Notes: a model not told the origin generated them from the letters alone. 64,000 bases of DNA from Pseudanabaena sp. (GCA_003249015.1 QBLS01000010.1:1-64000); one strand, 5' to 3'; counted from the first letter of the stretch, positions 54,790-63,742 are shown. Program-made: numbers and translations.

Positions 54790-54873
54790 TAGCCTTATAC
54801 AGAAACTTTTAAGTGGTGCGAAGCGCTGCTTAAAAGTTTCTCTGGGCTTTGATTAAGCTCGAAGTGCTGTAAT
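54790..54873. repeat. Family A element encoding the C-terminus of CbiB
   Basis: In minus orientation: head TTACAGCACTTCGAGCTTAA (54873-54854), AAAGCCC, then hairpin AGAAACTTTTAAGC(A)GCGC / GTGCGAAGCGCTGCTTAAAAGTTTCT. The head contains the last codons and TAA stop of cbiB (ITALRA then stop). Confidence 0.8.
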
Positions 54874-55854
54874 CGCTAAGCCCAACCAAATTAAAAAGCA
54901 AGTTCGAGTTAGTTGTAGAGCTTGAGTGATTTTGATAGGGGCGATCGCTTGAATAGGATCACCCAAGAATGGCTTAGATTTAACAATTCCGCGATAGCGA
55001 TTTTCTCCGCCTAGCTGCACTTGCAATATTGCGGCATATACACATTCACTCCAACCAGAGTTAGGACTAGGATCTTGCCTCGCATCGCGATCGCAAATTT
55101 TCCAAATATAAATTGGCTTTCTAGAAACTAGCGCCAAAGTCAGCACCGTCAAGCGACAGGGCAACCAAGTCAAGACATCATCGGTCTTTGCGCTAAACCA
55201 ACCCAAATCTGTATAGGGTGTTTCTCGGTAGCCCACCATTGAGTCAAGGGTGCTGGCTGCTTTGTAAGCGATCGCCAAAGCTACACCGCCATAGTCAAAC
55301 AAAGCCGTTCCGATCAAGGCATAAAACAAAGGAGAAGTAACACCATCGATCGCATTTTCGGTGACAGTTTCTAAAATTGCCCGCAAAATCTCACTCTCAT
55401 CAAGATCAGCAGTATCTCGCCCAACATAACGGCTCAATTCTTGCCTAGCCGCTTCGAGATTGCCTCTTGCTAAAACATTTAGTACCGACTCTGCCGCATC
55501 CCTGAGACTACGCCCCGCCAAACAAGCTGCTAGCAAAATACTCGAAATGGCGATCGCTAAAACAAGATTGACTTTAGCCGCTGTAATTACAATTAACCAT
55601 GCGATCGCGCCACTTCCCCCAATCATCGTCACTCCCAAAAACACGCCCAGCATCTTCATGATTTGAGGCGAAAATCTGGCAACACGTTGATTAGATGATT
55701 CGGATTTGTGAGTTACCAAATCTACATATCCAGAAATTAGCCAGCCCATGACTTGCACAGGATGTAGCCATTCAACAGGATCACCAATTACATAGTCGAT
55801 GGTGGCGGCAAGAACTAAAATCAGGATATCTATATTTACAAATTCGATTTGCAT
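54853..55854 (-). CDS. cbiB: Adenosylcobinamide-phosphate synthase CbiB/CobD
   Basis: CbiB joins aminopropanol phosphate to adenosylcobyric acid in cobalamin synthesis and is a membrane protein. The 333-residue protein shows family motifs DYVIGDPVEWLHPVQVMGWLI at the N-terminus, GVTSPLFYALIGTALFDYGGVALAIAYKAASTLDSMVGYR, and DVLTWLPCRL. Four to five membrane segments are visible. The last six residues (ITALRA) and the stop codon come from the head of a family A repeat, so the C-terminus was set by that insertion. No cobalamin riboswitch is seen upstream, where another family A copy sits. Confidence 0.94.
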   Translation of the reverse strand: MQIEFVNIDILILVLAATIDYVIGDPVEWLHPVQVMGWLISGYVDLVTHKSESSNQRVARFSPQIMKMLGVFLGVTMIGGSGAIAWLIVITAAKVNLVLAIAISSILLAACLAGRSLRDAAESVLNVLARGNLEAARQELSRYVGRDTADLDESEILRAILETVTENAIDGVTSPLFYALIGTALFDYGGVALAIAYKAASTLDSMVGYRETPYTDLGWFSAKTDDVLTWLPCRLTVLTLALVSRKPIYIWKICDRDARQDPSPNSGWSECVYAAILQVQLGGENRYRGIVKSKPFLGDPIQAIAPIKITQALQLTRTCFLIWLGLAITALRA

Positions 55855-55858
55855 GGAA

Positions 55859-55938
55859 TTACAGCGCTTTGCGCTTAATTAAAACCCAGAGAGATTTTGA
55901 GAAGGGTTGCTCTGCAACCCTTCTCAAAATCTCTCTGG
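55859..55938. repeat. Family A element between cbiB and the phosphotransferase gene
   Basis: Head TTACAGCGCTTTGCGCTTAA (55859-55878) then TTAAAACCC and a perfect stem CCAGAGAGATTTTGAGAAGG plus GTTGC, tip TCT (55886-55938). This is the closest copy to the consensus I deduce. Confidence 0.9.
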
Positions 55939-55989
55939 TCTACTTTTTTGAAAGCGCGGCTTCAACAGGCTGCTTTACAATTAAACGCT

Positions 55990-57087
55990 ATGGCAAATGA
56001 TAATAAAGAAAATCTGTTCGACAAGCTTAAATCTGTAGTCGCTGAATTTGCTCCACAGGCTCAAGCGATCGATATTCAAGCCTTTGGTAGTGGCAATATT
56101 AACGATACCTTTTGGGTTTCTTGGGAAGACACAGAAATTCGCTCATTTATTTTGCAACGCATTAATCATCGTGTATTTAGTGAGCCGCAACTGGTCATGC
56201 AAAATATGCGGACTTACAATGACCATGTGCGAGATCGCCTCGCCAAAAGTCCCCTAGATCGGCGATGGGAACTGCCCCAAATATTAACCACTGCCCAAGG
56301 ACTAGATTACTTGCAGACTGAAGATGGCGAATTTTGGCGATCTCTAAGTTTCATTGCAAACTCTAAGTCCTACGATACGATTACTAATCCCCAACAGGCG
56401 CGAGAAGTTGGCTATGCCCTCGGTACTTTTCATCATTTGACTAGCGATCTTGTTCCAGAAAAATTAGTCGACACTCTCCAAGGCTTTCACATCACTCCCA
56501 TCTATTTGCAGCAATATCAGCAGGTCGTCGCTAAGGGAAGAAATACACAAACCTCTCCTGAAATTACTTACTGTCACAAAATTATTGAGCAGCACCAAAA
56601 GCTAGCCCATCTGCTAGAAGATGCCAAATCCTCTGGTAAATTGCCTTTGCGGGTCATGCATGGCGACCCCAAAGTAAATAATATTCTGTTCGATCAAGAG
56701 ACACTGCTAGCCGTCAGCATCGTTGATCTCGATACCGTCAAGTCAGGGCTAATCCATTACGACATTGGGGACTGTTTGCGATCGGGCTGCAACCCCGCAG
56801 GCGAGGAAACTAGAAAATGGCAAGATGTCCGCTTTGATATGGATCTTTGTCAAGAAATATTGTCTGGATATAGAGCGATCGCCAATTCATTTCTCACTAA
56901 AACTGACGAAGACTATATTTATGATGCGGTGCGAGTAATTACTTTTGAGTTAGGCTTGCGATTCTTTACTGACTTCCTCGCAGGAAATATTTATTTCCAC
57001 GTCAAATATCCCGAACACAATCTTTTGCGATCGCTAGTTCAGTTTCGCTTGTTAGAAAGCTTGGAATCACAGCAGTTAACAAAATAA
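55990..57087 (+). CDS. Phosphotransferase family protein (APH/N-acetylhexosamine kinase-like)
   Basis: From ATG 55990 the protein has 365 residues; the frame continues upstream into a repeat hairpin and is not counted. It belongs to the aminoglycoside-phosphotransferase/choline-kinase fold: the nucleotide-binding start IQAFGSGNINDTFWVSWEDT, the catalytic loop RVMHGDPKVNNILF, and the DFG-like SIVDLDTVKSGLIHYDIGDCLRS. The layout best matches N-acetylhexosamine 1-kinase-type sugar kinases from memory; the substrate is unproven. Divergent from cbiB. Followed by a family B/A repeat pair. Confidence 0.85.
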   Translation: MANDNKENLFDKLKSVVAEFAPQAQAIDIQAFGSGNINDTFWVSWEDTEIRSFILQRINHRVFSEPQLVMQNMRTYNDHVRDRLAKSPLDRRWELPQILTTAQGLDYLQTEDGEFWRSLSFIANSKSYDTITNPQQAREVGYALGTFHHLTSDLVPEKLVDTLQGFHITPIYLQQYQQVVAKGRNTQTSPEITYCHKIIEQHQKLAHLLEDAKSSGKLPLRVMHGDPKVNNILFDQETLLAVSIVDLDTVKSGLIHYDIGDCLRSGCNPAGEETRKWQDVRFDMDLCQEILSGYRAIANSFLTKTDEDYIYDAVRVITFELGLRFFTDFLAGNIYFHVKYPEHNLLRSLVQFRLLESLESQQLTK

Positions 57088-57111
57088 GGGCTTTGGGCTT
57101 TGATAAGCATA

Positions 57112-57220
57112 GAGGCTTCGACTTCGCTCAGCCATCGGTATGGGCAGGCTGAGCGAAGTCGAAGCCTCCGAAAAGAAGCAAGTGGCGGTGCGAAGCACCG
57201 CCACTTGCTTCTTTTCGGAG
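57112..57220. repeat. Family B element fused to a family A hairpin
   Basis: GAGGCTTCGACTTCGCTCAG...CTGAGCGAAGTCGAAGCCTC (57112-57168) shares its last bases with the next stem, CTCCGAAAAGAAGCAAGTGG plus CGGTGC, loop GAA (57166-57220). The overlap suggests that one element inserted at the edge of the other. Confidence 0.85.
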
Positions 57221-57304
57221 ATGTCAGAAAATACTAGAAAATGTCATAAAAAATTGCGTTTATATCGCTACAATGTACGCACCTTTTGGTGAGGATGTAG
57301 GGAT

Positions 57305-58342
57305 ATGCATAGAAACAGTCAAAAAATGTCGGTTGCAAATGCGGTACGTGTCGCAGCGACCATGTTTGCAGCTTGTATTGGGGTAATCATTGTGCCGATG
57401 CCCATGCAAGCGCAGCAAAAAATTGTGAATCCACAAAATCCAATAGTTCGTGACGAAGCTGATCGCCTGCTGGATGTTGGACAGGATCAGCTTGAAGCAG
57501 GTAAACCTCGCGAAGCCATCAAAACTTGGCTCTATGCGATCAGCTACTACCGCCAGATTAATGATCAATCTGCCATTTCCTTCACCTTAGCAAGGGTAAG
57601 TGATGCTTATGAAATGATGGGTGCAACCAAAGCCGCTCAAGAAACTATGCAAAAGCGCATCGGCTTTGGCAAGACTTTGGATGATCAAGGAGCCGTAATC
57701 CAAGAAGCGAACAACCTCGCTAGTATCGCGATTTCCCAAGGTGAACTTGAATCAGCTAGTGCCTTAAGCAAGAAAGCTCTCCAAACTTCTCAGAAGTACG
57801 AGCAGAAGCTTGGGGAAGCAACAGCTCTGAATAATCAAGGCTTAATTGCAGGGCGATATGGATATCATTTACAAGCGCTTAAGCTTTACTACGCCGCCGT
57901 AAAGGAACGACCTCTGCGTGATCCCCTTGGCAATGGCTACACCTATATCAATAGCGGTGATAGTCTCATGGCTTTAGACAATTACAAATCTGCCATTACA
58001 GACTACGGACTAGCTCTGACCATTGCCCGACAATACCGCAACTACAAGCTAATGTCGATCGCCACTGATCGCTTAATTGCCGCCTATTTAGAAGTTCCTA
58101 ACTTTTATCGCATTGAGGAGTTGCTCCAAAATCGCTCTAGTCTGGCGCTAGTGCAAAATGATCGAGAAACAGCCGCGATCGTCCAGCGTTATCTCGGTGA
58201 TTTGTACTTATCTTTTGGAAATCTGCCAAAAGCACGCGCTGCTTACCAAGAATCCTATGAATTTGCTGCTATCCTAGAAGATACATCTAGCTTGCCATTG
58301 CGAGAAGCTTATTTCAAATTGCAAGCCCTCGAAAAATTATAA
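57305..58342 (+). CDS. Secreted or membrane-anchored TPR protein
   Basis: The 345-residue protein has a signal peptide (VAATMFAACIGVIIVPMPMQAQ, cleavage near residue 37), then TPR repeats through about residue 335 (EADRLLDVGQDQLEAGKPREAIKTWLYAI; ATALNNQGLIAGRYGYHLQALKLYYAAV; AIVQRYLGDLYLSFGNLPKARAAYQES). GAGG lies about ten bases before ATG 57305. TPR proteins of this kind hold envelope complexes together; no partner is known. The M16 peptidase gene is downstream on the same strand, separated by a small hairpin. Confidence 0.87.
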   Translation: MHRNSQKMSVANAVRVAATMFAACIGVIIVPMPMQAQQKIVNPQNPIVRDEADRLLDVGQDQLEAGKPREAIKTWLYAISYYRQINDQSAISFTLARVSDAYEMMGATKAAQETMQKRIGFGKTLDDQGAVIQEANNLASIAISQGELESASALSKKALQTSQKYEQKLGEATALNNQGLIAGRYGYHLQALKLYYAAVKERPLRDPLGNGYTYINSGDSLMALDNYKSAITDYGLALTIARQYRNYKLMSIATDRLIAAYLEVPNFYRIEELLQNRSSLALVQNDRETAAIVQRYLGDLYLSFGNLPKARAAYQESYEFAAILEDTSSLPLREAYFKLQALEKL

Positions 58343-58349
58343 AAACTTA

Positions 58350-58380
58350 AATGACAGATTCGCATAGCAAATCTGTCATT
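58350..58380. repeat. Hairpin between TPR and M16 genes
   Basis: AATGACAGATT, loop CGCATAGCA, AATCTGTCATT. Confidence 0.7.
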
Positions 58381-58411
58381 AATTAATAACGTTAGTAAAA
58401 AAATACTTGCC

Positions 58412-59728
58412 ATGCCAGCGATCGTCGTTCCGCGTCGGTTAGATGTAGCTGACCCAGATCATGCTCTCAATGATCTAGCTACCAATGTTTCTTCTGCACC
58501 CACGCAGCATATCCTGCCCAATGGGATTAAAATCATCGCCGAACAGATTCCTGTGGAAGCTGTTAACCTGAGCATTTGGGTTAACGTTGGTTCGGCGGCT
58601 GAGCATGATGAAATTAATGGCATGGCGCATTTTTTAGAACATATGGTTTTTAAAGGCAGCGATCGCCTTGGCTTAGGAGAGTTTGAACAGGCGATCGAGT
58701 CCCATGGTGGCAATACTAATGCCGCAACTAGCCAAGACTATACGCATTTCTATATCAATGTTGCGCCCCAAGACTATGCCAAGCTTGCACCATTGCAATT
58801 GGATATCGTTCTCAAAGCAAGCATTCCCGATGATGAGTTTCAGCGCGAGCGTCATGTCGTACTCGAAGAAATTAGGCGTAGTGAAGATAACCCTGATCGC
58901 CGTATTTATCGCCACATCTCGGAAATGGTGTACGAACAGTTACCCTATCGCCGCCCCGTCCTAGGACCAGTCGAAGTAATTGAGAAGGTCACTCCTGAGC
59001 AAATGCGCTCCTTTCATCGTCATTGGTATACGCCTCAAAATATGACCATTTCTGTCGTTGGTAACTTACCTGTCAGCGAAATGGTTGGTGTGATTGCGAA
59101 TTATTTTGAAGGCGAGGCGATCGCTGATAAACCAGAGCCTCAGACCTTCATTCCCGAAAAGCCTTTTACAGAAGTCGTGCGCCGCGAAGTCGTTGATAGC
59201 AGTCTCAAACAAGCAAGACTAAGCATGACATGGCGGGTCGCTGGGCTTAGGGAACTAGAGCAAACCTATCCCCTCAGTATTCTTGCGAATATCCTTGGCA
59301 GTGGTCGCACCTCTCGCATGATCCAAGACCTGCGCGAAAATCGCCGTATTTGCGATCGCATTTCTGTCAGCAATTCCGCAATGAGTTGGCAAGGCACTTT
59401 CCAAGTTTTCGCTAAGCTCAATGTCGAAAATGTAGAAGTAGTCGAGCAAGCTATCCGTGAGCATATTCGCTTGTTGCATGATACTTTTGTCACCGATGAA
59501 GAGTTAGCCAAAATCTGTACCCAAGTAAGCAACCGTTTTATTTTTGGGAATGAATCACCCAAAGAACGCGCTGGCATCTATGGCTATTACGATCGCATTG
59601 TTGGTTCCCTAGACCATGCCCTTGACTACCCAGACCGCATCAAGTCCATCACTAAAGAGGACATCCAAGCCGCCGTTCGTAAATATCTAAATCCCGATGC
59701 ATACGGCATTTTGATTGTGACACCTTAA
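58412..59728 (+). CDS. M16-family zinc peptidase (processing-peptidase-like)
   Basis: A 438-residue metalloprotease with the inverted zinc motif HFLEHMVFKG (HxxEH) near residue 70 and the distal Glu in the ETEI-like segment HVVLEEIRRSEDNPDRR. Two M16 half-domains are present (the second about 200-420, RQARLSMTWRVAG). Length and layout match the bacterial one-chain M16B peptidases related to mitochondrial processing peptidase; cyanobacterial homologues are of uncertain substrate. A strong terminator follows. Confidence 0.94.
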   Translation: MPAIVVPRRLDVADPDHALNDLATNVSSAPTQHILPNGIKIIAEQIPVEAVNLSIWVNVGSAAEHDEINGMAHFLEHMVFKGSDRLGLGEFEQAIESHGGNTNAATSQDYTHFYINVAPQDYAKLAPLQLDIVLKASIPDDEFQRERHVVLEEIRRSEDNPDRRIYRHISEMVYEQLPYRRPVLGPVEVIEKVTPEQMRSFHRHWYTPQNMTISVVGNLPVSEMVGVIANYFEGEAIADKPEPQTFIPEKPFTEVVRREVVDSSLKQARLSMTWRVAGLRELEQTYPLSILANILGSGRTSRMIQDLRENRRICDRISVSNSAMSWQGTFQVFAKLNVENVEVVEQAIREHIRLLHDTFVTDEELAKICTQVSNRFIFGNESPKERAGIYGYYDRIVGSLDHALDYPDRIKSITKEDIQAAVRKYLNPDAYGILIVTP

Positions 59729-59762
59729 AATAAAAAAGTGGGCTAGACCCACTTTTTTATTT
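59729..59762 (+). terminator. Terminator after the M16 gene
   Basis: AAATAAAAAAGTGGG, loop CTA, (GA)CCCACTTTTTTATTT with a U-tract, immediately after the stop. It separates the housekeeping gene from the AAA/DUF4276 pair. Confidence 0.9.
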
Positions 59763-59782
59763 CTGTGATCGTGGAAATTACT

Positions 59783-60883
59783 ATGCTTAAACACATCAGT
59801 ATTAAAGGCTTTAAATCAATCAAAGAATTAGATTTAGATTTATCTCCCATCAACGTTTTAATTGGCGCGAATGGTTCAGGTAAATCTAATTTTATTTCTT
59901 TTTTTAAATTGTTACGTTGGATGATGCAATCCCCAGGGCAATTACAGTTTTTTGTAGGTCAAGCTGGTGGAGCAAGTTCATTTTTGTTTGATGGAGCATC
60001 AGTTACTCCTCAAATTGAATCTGAGCTTAATTTTGAGACTACCGTCGGTAAAAATGATTATTCTTTCATGCTTTTTCATGCAGCTTCAGATACTTTTATA
60101 TTTGCTGAAGAAAAATATAGATTCTCTGATAATAGATATGGAAGTATAGCAAGCTGGAGTTCATTAGATGCAGGTCATAAAGAAGCAAAATTAATTGATC
60201 AAGCAAGTTTAGGAGACCGAACAGCTAAAACAATCTCTCGCCTGATACAAGTTTGTGTTGTACATCAATTTCATGATACCTCTCAAACTTCGCGTATTAA
60301 ACAAAGATGGAATATAAATGATAGTCAATATCTAAAAGAAGATGGGGCAAATTTAGCTCCATTTCTTCTTAGACTCAGAGAAAATGAGCCTCGTTACTAT
60401 CAAAGAGTTATAGAAACCCTCTCACAAATTGCTCCATTTTTTGCGGATTTTGTGTTATCCCCTATAGGTAGTACAGTGCTTTTGCAGTGGAGAGAGATCG
60501 GCACTGATCTGGTTTTTAGTCCCCATCAAGCATCAGATGGAACATTAAGAGCAATGGCATTAGTTGCCCTTTTATTGCAGCCTATAGATAATTTACCAGA
60601 TGTATTGATTTTAGATGAACCAGAATTGGGATTACATCCATATGCAATCAATATTATTGGCAGTTTAATCAATAGTGTGTCTAACCATTGTCAAGTAATT
60701 TTAGCTACTCAATCAACTCTGTTGATTGATTGCTTTGCACCAGAAGATATTATTGTCGTGGAAAGAGATAAGCGCAAATCTACCTTTCATCGTTTAGAGC
60801 CTTCAGATCTAGAAGATTGGCTAGAAGAATATTCATTGTCTGAATTATGGAATAAAAATGTAATTGGCGGGAGACCTAGCTGA
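59783..60883 (+). CDS. AAA family ATPase of an AAA/DUF4276 two-gene module
   Basis: From ATG 59783 the protein has 366 residues. The full set of ABC/SMC-like ATPase motifs is intact: Walker A at about 29-36 (IGANGSGKSNF), a signature-like SDGTLRAMALVALLL near 255, Walker B VLILDEPELGLHP near 278 and an H-loop region QVILATQSTLLID. This is the RecF/AAA_21 group with COG4637-like features. The next gene starts inside its stop codon (TGATG), so the two are translated together. Base composition is lower in GC than the flanking genes and HIP1 octamers are missing, consistent with acquisition. Related ATPases partner Toprim-like effectors in defence systems such as PARIS and OLD/Gabija; the exact role here is unknown. 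Confidence 0.9.
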   Translation: MLKHISIKGFKSIKELDLDLSPINVLIGANGSGKSNFISFFKLLRWMMQSPGQLQFFVGQAGGASSFLFDGASVTPQIESELNFETTVGKNDYSFMLFHAASDTFIFAEEKYRFSDNRYGSIASWSSLDAGHKEAKLIDQASLGDRTAKTISRLIQVCVVHQFHDTSQTSRIKQRWNINDSQYLKEDGANLAPFLLRLRENEPRYYQRVIETLSQIAPFFADFVLSPIGSTVLLQWREIGTDLVFSPHQASDGTLRAMALVALLLQPIDNLPDVLILDEPELGLHPYAINIIGSLINSVSNHCQVILATQSTLLIDCFAPEDIIVVERDKRKSTFHRLEPSDLEDWLEEYSLSELWNKNVIGGRPS

Positions 60884-61551
60884 TGATTCGTTTACATATT
60901 ATTGCAGAAGGTCAGACAGAAGAAGAATTTGTAAATACAACTTTAGCCGAACATCTAGGATATTTTAATATTTCTACATCTGTACATAGCGTTACAACTA
61001 GACGAACTAAAAATAAAGTTTATCGAGGAGGATTAACTAGCTATGAAAAAGTAAAAAAGGATATCACTCTCTGGTTAAAGCAAGATAAATCTGAGGATGC
61101 AAGATTTACAACCATGCTAGATCTGTACGCATTACCAAATGATTTTCCGAAATTTGATGAGGCTGAGAAATTAGAGTGCTATCAAAAAATTGAATATCTT
61201 GAAAATGCTTTTTTTTATGATATTAATGATCGAAGGTTTCTACCATACATTCAGTTGCATGAATTTGAAGCTTTAATTCTTGTCCAACCAGAGAAATTGT
61301 CAGAGAGATTTCCTGAGTATGACCAAGAAATTCAAGAATTATCAAATATTTGCTATAGCTTTTCTTCTCCTGAACTAATTAATCAAGGTGCAAATACTGC
61401 GCCTTCTAAAAGAATTTTTCAATTTGTTCCTACTTACGAAAAAGTATCTGCTGGGTCTTTAATAGTACAGAAAATTGGATTGGCAAGCATTAGATCAAAA
61501 TGTCCGCATTTTGATCAATGGCTTACGCAGTTGGAGATGCTGTCAAGTTGA
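60883..61551 (+). CDS. DUF4276 family protein, putative Toprim-like effector
   Basis: A 222-residue protein that opens with LHIIAEGQTEEEFVNTTLAEHL, the DUF4276 signature. The EGxTE motif after a beta strand recalls the acidic Toprim motif EGxxD/E; a later acidic segment (TTMLDLYALPNDFP) fits the DxD-like strand of that fold. Then LPYIQLHEFEALI, with conserved His and Glu. The end NTAPSKRIFQFVPTYEKVSAG and FDQWLTQLEML matches the family. Its start overlaps the ATPase stop. I infer a nuclease or effector switched by the ATPase; no experimental role is known to me for this pair. Neighbours are unrelated metabolic genes. Confidence 0.85.
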   Translation: MIRLHIIAEGQTEEEFVNTTLAEHLGYFNISTSVHSVTTRRTKNKVYRGGLTSYEKVKKDITLWLKQDKSEDARFTTMLDLYALPNDFPKFDEAEKLECYQKIEYLENAFFYDINDRRFLPYIQLHEFEALILVQPEKLSERFPEYDQEIQELSNICYSFSSPELINQGANTAPSKRIFQFVPTYEKVSAGSLIVQKIGLASIRSKCPHFDQWLTQLEMLSS

Positions 61552-61575
61552 TGACAGCTATCTTTCTTTTGTAAA

Positions 61576-62793
61576 CTATCCCAAAAACTTTTCGACACAG
61601 CGAGCAAAAATTTCAACGCCAGCACCTAAAGCCTTCTCGTCAAAGTTAAATCTAGGATGATGGTGGGGATAGGCTAAACCCTTGTCAGGATTGGCAGAAC
61701 CTAGGAAAAAATAACATCCTGAGACAGCCTCCAAAAAGAAAGCCATATCTTCACCACCCATAGTTTGGCACTCTGGAACGATACCTGTGGGAGTCTCGAT
61801 TACATTTTCAGCAACAGAGCGAACCAAATCCGCGATCGCAGGATCATTGATTACGGGTGGATAGAGCTTGGTGTAGTCAAACTCATAACTAGCTCCGTGG
61901 GCTTTGCATACTCCAGCGATCGCTTCTTCCAATCGAGTTAATAACATCGCCCCCACTTCAGGATTAAAGAACCTCACAGTTCCGCTAATTTTGGCAGAAT
62001 CGGGAATGATGTTCGTTGCCGAACCTGCATGAAATTCGCCAATGCTGATGACAGCAGACTCTAGGGGGCTGACATTTCGGGAAACAATGCTATGAATGGT
62101 ACTTACTACTTGTGCGCCTACTAAAATCGAGTCAATAGTTTGGTGGGGAAGTGCGCCATGTCCGCCGCGCCCAATAATTTTGCAATGGAAGTATTCAGTC
62201 GCTGCCATTAAAGCTCCACTTCGCACACCGACAGTTCCAAGGGGAAGATTATTCCAGAGATGTAAGCCAATAATGGCATCAACTTTAGGGTTTTCTAGTA
62301 CCCCCGCCTCGATCATGGGCTTTGCACCACCAGGTCCTTCTTCGGCTGGCTGAAACAGAATCTTGACTGTGCCGCTGAAATCCGCACGATGATCCCATAG
62401 GTATTTAGCAGTGCCAAGGGCGATCGCAGTATGCCCGTCATGACCACAGGCGTGCATTAATCCATCAATTTGCGATCGATAGCTAATAATATTTTCTTCT
62501 TGAATTGGTAAAGCATCCATATCTGCACGGATCGCTAACACCTTATTGCCGCCCTGTTTTCTGCCTACTATTGTGGCGACTATCCCTGTTTCGGCAATTT
62601 CTGTTTGATGGGGAATACCCCATGCTGTTAACTTTTCGGCGATCGCAGTAGAGGTGCGTCGTTCTTGAAAACCTAGTTCTGGAAAGCGATGAAAGTCTCT
62701 GCGCCATTGGACAAGGCTAGGCTGCAAGTCCAGAATTTCGGGACGGATCGTAAAGTTGGTATGGGTTGGGGAGGCGGTTGTGGCAAAGGACAT
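61576..62793 (-). CDS. M20-family amidohydrolase (N-acyl amino-acid hydrolase type)
   Basis: A 405-residue zinc hydrolase of the M20D group (hippurate, IAA-amino-acid and N-acyl amino-acid hydrolases). Metal-binding motifs: HACGHDGHTAIALGTAKYL near residue 115, PAEEGPGGAKPMIEAGVL near 150, and HLWNNLPLGTVG. A dimerisation domain lies between about 195 and 310. The substrate cannot be read from sequence. ATG 62793 is the start; the 3' end faces the AAA/DUF4276 pair. Confidence 0.94.
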   Translation of the reverse strand: MSFATTASPTHTNFTIRPEILDLQPSLVQWRRDFHRFPELGFQERRTSTAIAEKLTAWGIPHQTEIAETGIVATIVGRKQGGNKVLAIRADMDALPIQEENIISYRSQIDGLMHACGHDGHTAIALGTAKYLWDHRADFSGTVKILFQPAEEGPGGAKPMIEAGVLENPKVDAIIGLHLWNNLPLGTVGVRSGALMAATEYFHCKIIGRGGHGALPHQTIDSILVGAQVVSTIHSIVSRNVSPLESAVISIGEFHAGSATNIIPDSAKISGTVRFFNPEVGAMLLTRLEEAIAGVCKAHGASYEFDYTKLYPPVINDPAIADLVRSVAENVIETPTGIVPECQTMGGEDMAFFLEAVSGCYFFLGSANPDKGLAYPHHHPRFNFDEKALGAGVEIFARCVEKFLG

Positions 62794-62849
62794 GGGCTTG
62801 AGCTTGCTGATAGCAAAGAAATAGTGAGCTTATTCCAATATAAACAATC

Positions 62850-62921
62850 TATACAGCGCTTTGCGCTGACTGAAGACTCACTTCTTGAATGGCGGTGCGA
62901 AGCGCCGCCATTCAAGAAGGA
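62850..62921. repeat. Family A element between the M20 and PD-(D/E)XK genes
   Basis: Head ATACAGCGCTTTGCGCTGAC (62850-62869) followed by hairpin CTTCTTGAATGGCGGTGCGA / AGCGCCGCCATTCAAGAAG (62881-62919), loop GCGAAGC. Confidence 0.88.
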
Positions 62922-62923
62922 TT

Positions 62924-63742
62924 TTAAATCTCAATTTCGGCAATATCGTCAATATTGCTAGAAAAAACTTGACCTAGCAGCTCACCCCGATCGCAGCGAT
63001 CGCGAAATTCACAGTGCTTACAATCATTACTATCGGTCAACTTAGGATAATCCTTGGTTTCCCTAATCTCAGTCAAAATTTTAACGAGTCTCCGTTCAGT
63101 TTGAATATAGTCGGCTTGTGAATAATTAATAATCACCGACTCGGCAGCATTGGCAAACCAATAGGTCATCGAGATCTGCTCTGGGGCGTAATTTGTGGTC
63201 TTGGCGAGCAGATATAGATATAGACGAGTTTGCCAATTTTTTTGTAGCTTTGCCTTCGGAATCGCCACTTGATGCGTCTTCCAGTCAAGGATTTGTCCTT
63301 GGAGATCGCCTAAAATCAACAAGTCGTAAATTGCGGTTAAGACAAAATACCCTTGACCATGATCATGATTATCAATATGATGCAGCGACGTTGGCAGATG
63401 CAGAGCGTCAGATTTTGTTGACGATAAGCTAATTTCAAGGGTGCGGCGATGCTCACATAGGCGATCGCCTGCGATCATTGCTGGCGGATGCTTCTCAAAA
63501 GCATCCAACCAAAACTGTAAATCGGCGTGACTCTCTGCTAACTCCGCAACATCTAGCCCGATTTCTTTTTGTTGCATCAACAAGTGAAAATTTGCCCCCA
63601 ACAGCAAATTCTGTTTGCGTTGCAGATCGGCTTCAGGCAGATTCAACTCCTCCAAATACCTATATTGGTACTCGCGCCGACAACGCTCCCAAATATTGAG
63701 ATGCCCCTGTGAAATTGTCGTAATTAAAGAAATAGCTTTCAT
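62924..63742 (-). CDS. PD-(D/E)XK nuclease family protein (RecB/Cas4-like)
   Basis: From ATG 63742 the protein has 272 residues; other in-frame starts are ATG 63769 and TTG 63781. Homologous proteins begin close to ISQGHLNIWERCRREYQYRYL, which favours the innermost ATG. The nuclease core is visible as GANFHLLMQ (motif I His), then GDLQGQILDWKTH with the D...(D)xK catalytic pair, then QTRLYLYLLA. The C-terminal CKHCEFRDRC cluster supplies cysteines for an iron-sulfur cluster as in Cas4/AddB. No CRISPR array or cas gene is near, so it is probably a stand-alone repair-type nuclease. It diverges from the truncated membrane protein gene. Confidence 0.85.
   Translation of the reverse strand: MKAISLITTISQGHLNIWERCRREYQYRYLEELNLPEADLQRKQNLLLGANFHLLMQQKEIGLDVAELAESHADLQFWLDAFEKHPPAMIAGDRLCEHRRTLEISLSSTKSDALHLPTSLHHIDNHDHGQGYFVLTAIYDLLILGDLQGQILDWKTHQVAIPKAKLQKNWQTRLYLYLLAKTTNYAPEQISMTYWFANAAESVIINYSQADYIQTERRLVKILTEIRETKDYPKLTDSNDCKHCEFRDRCDRGELLGQVFSSNIDDIAEIEI

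Noticed and set aside
55855..55990. Cobalamin riboswitch ahead of cbiB.
   Set aside because: The 5' side of cbiB holds a family A hairpin; no B12-box-like conserved core is visible.
62924..63742. Reading the PD-(D/E)XK protein as Cas4.
   Set aside because: The fold and cysteine cluster fit, but no CRISPR array or other cas gene is present in the window, so a stand-alone RecB-like nuclease is safer.
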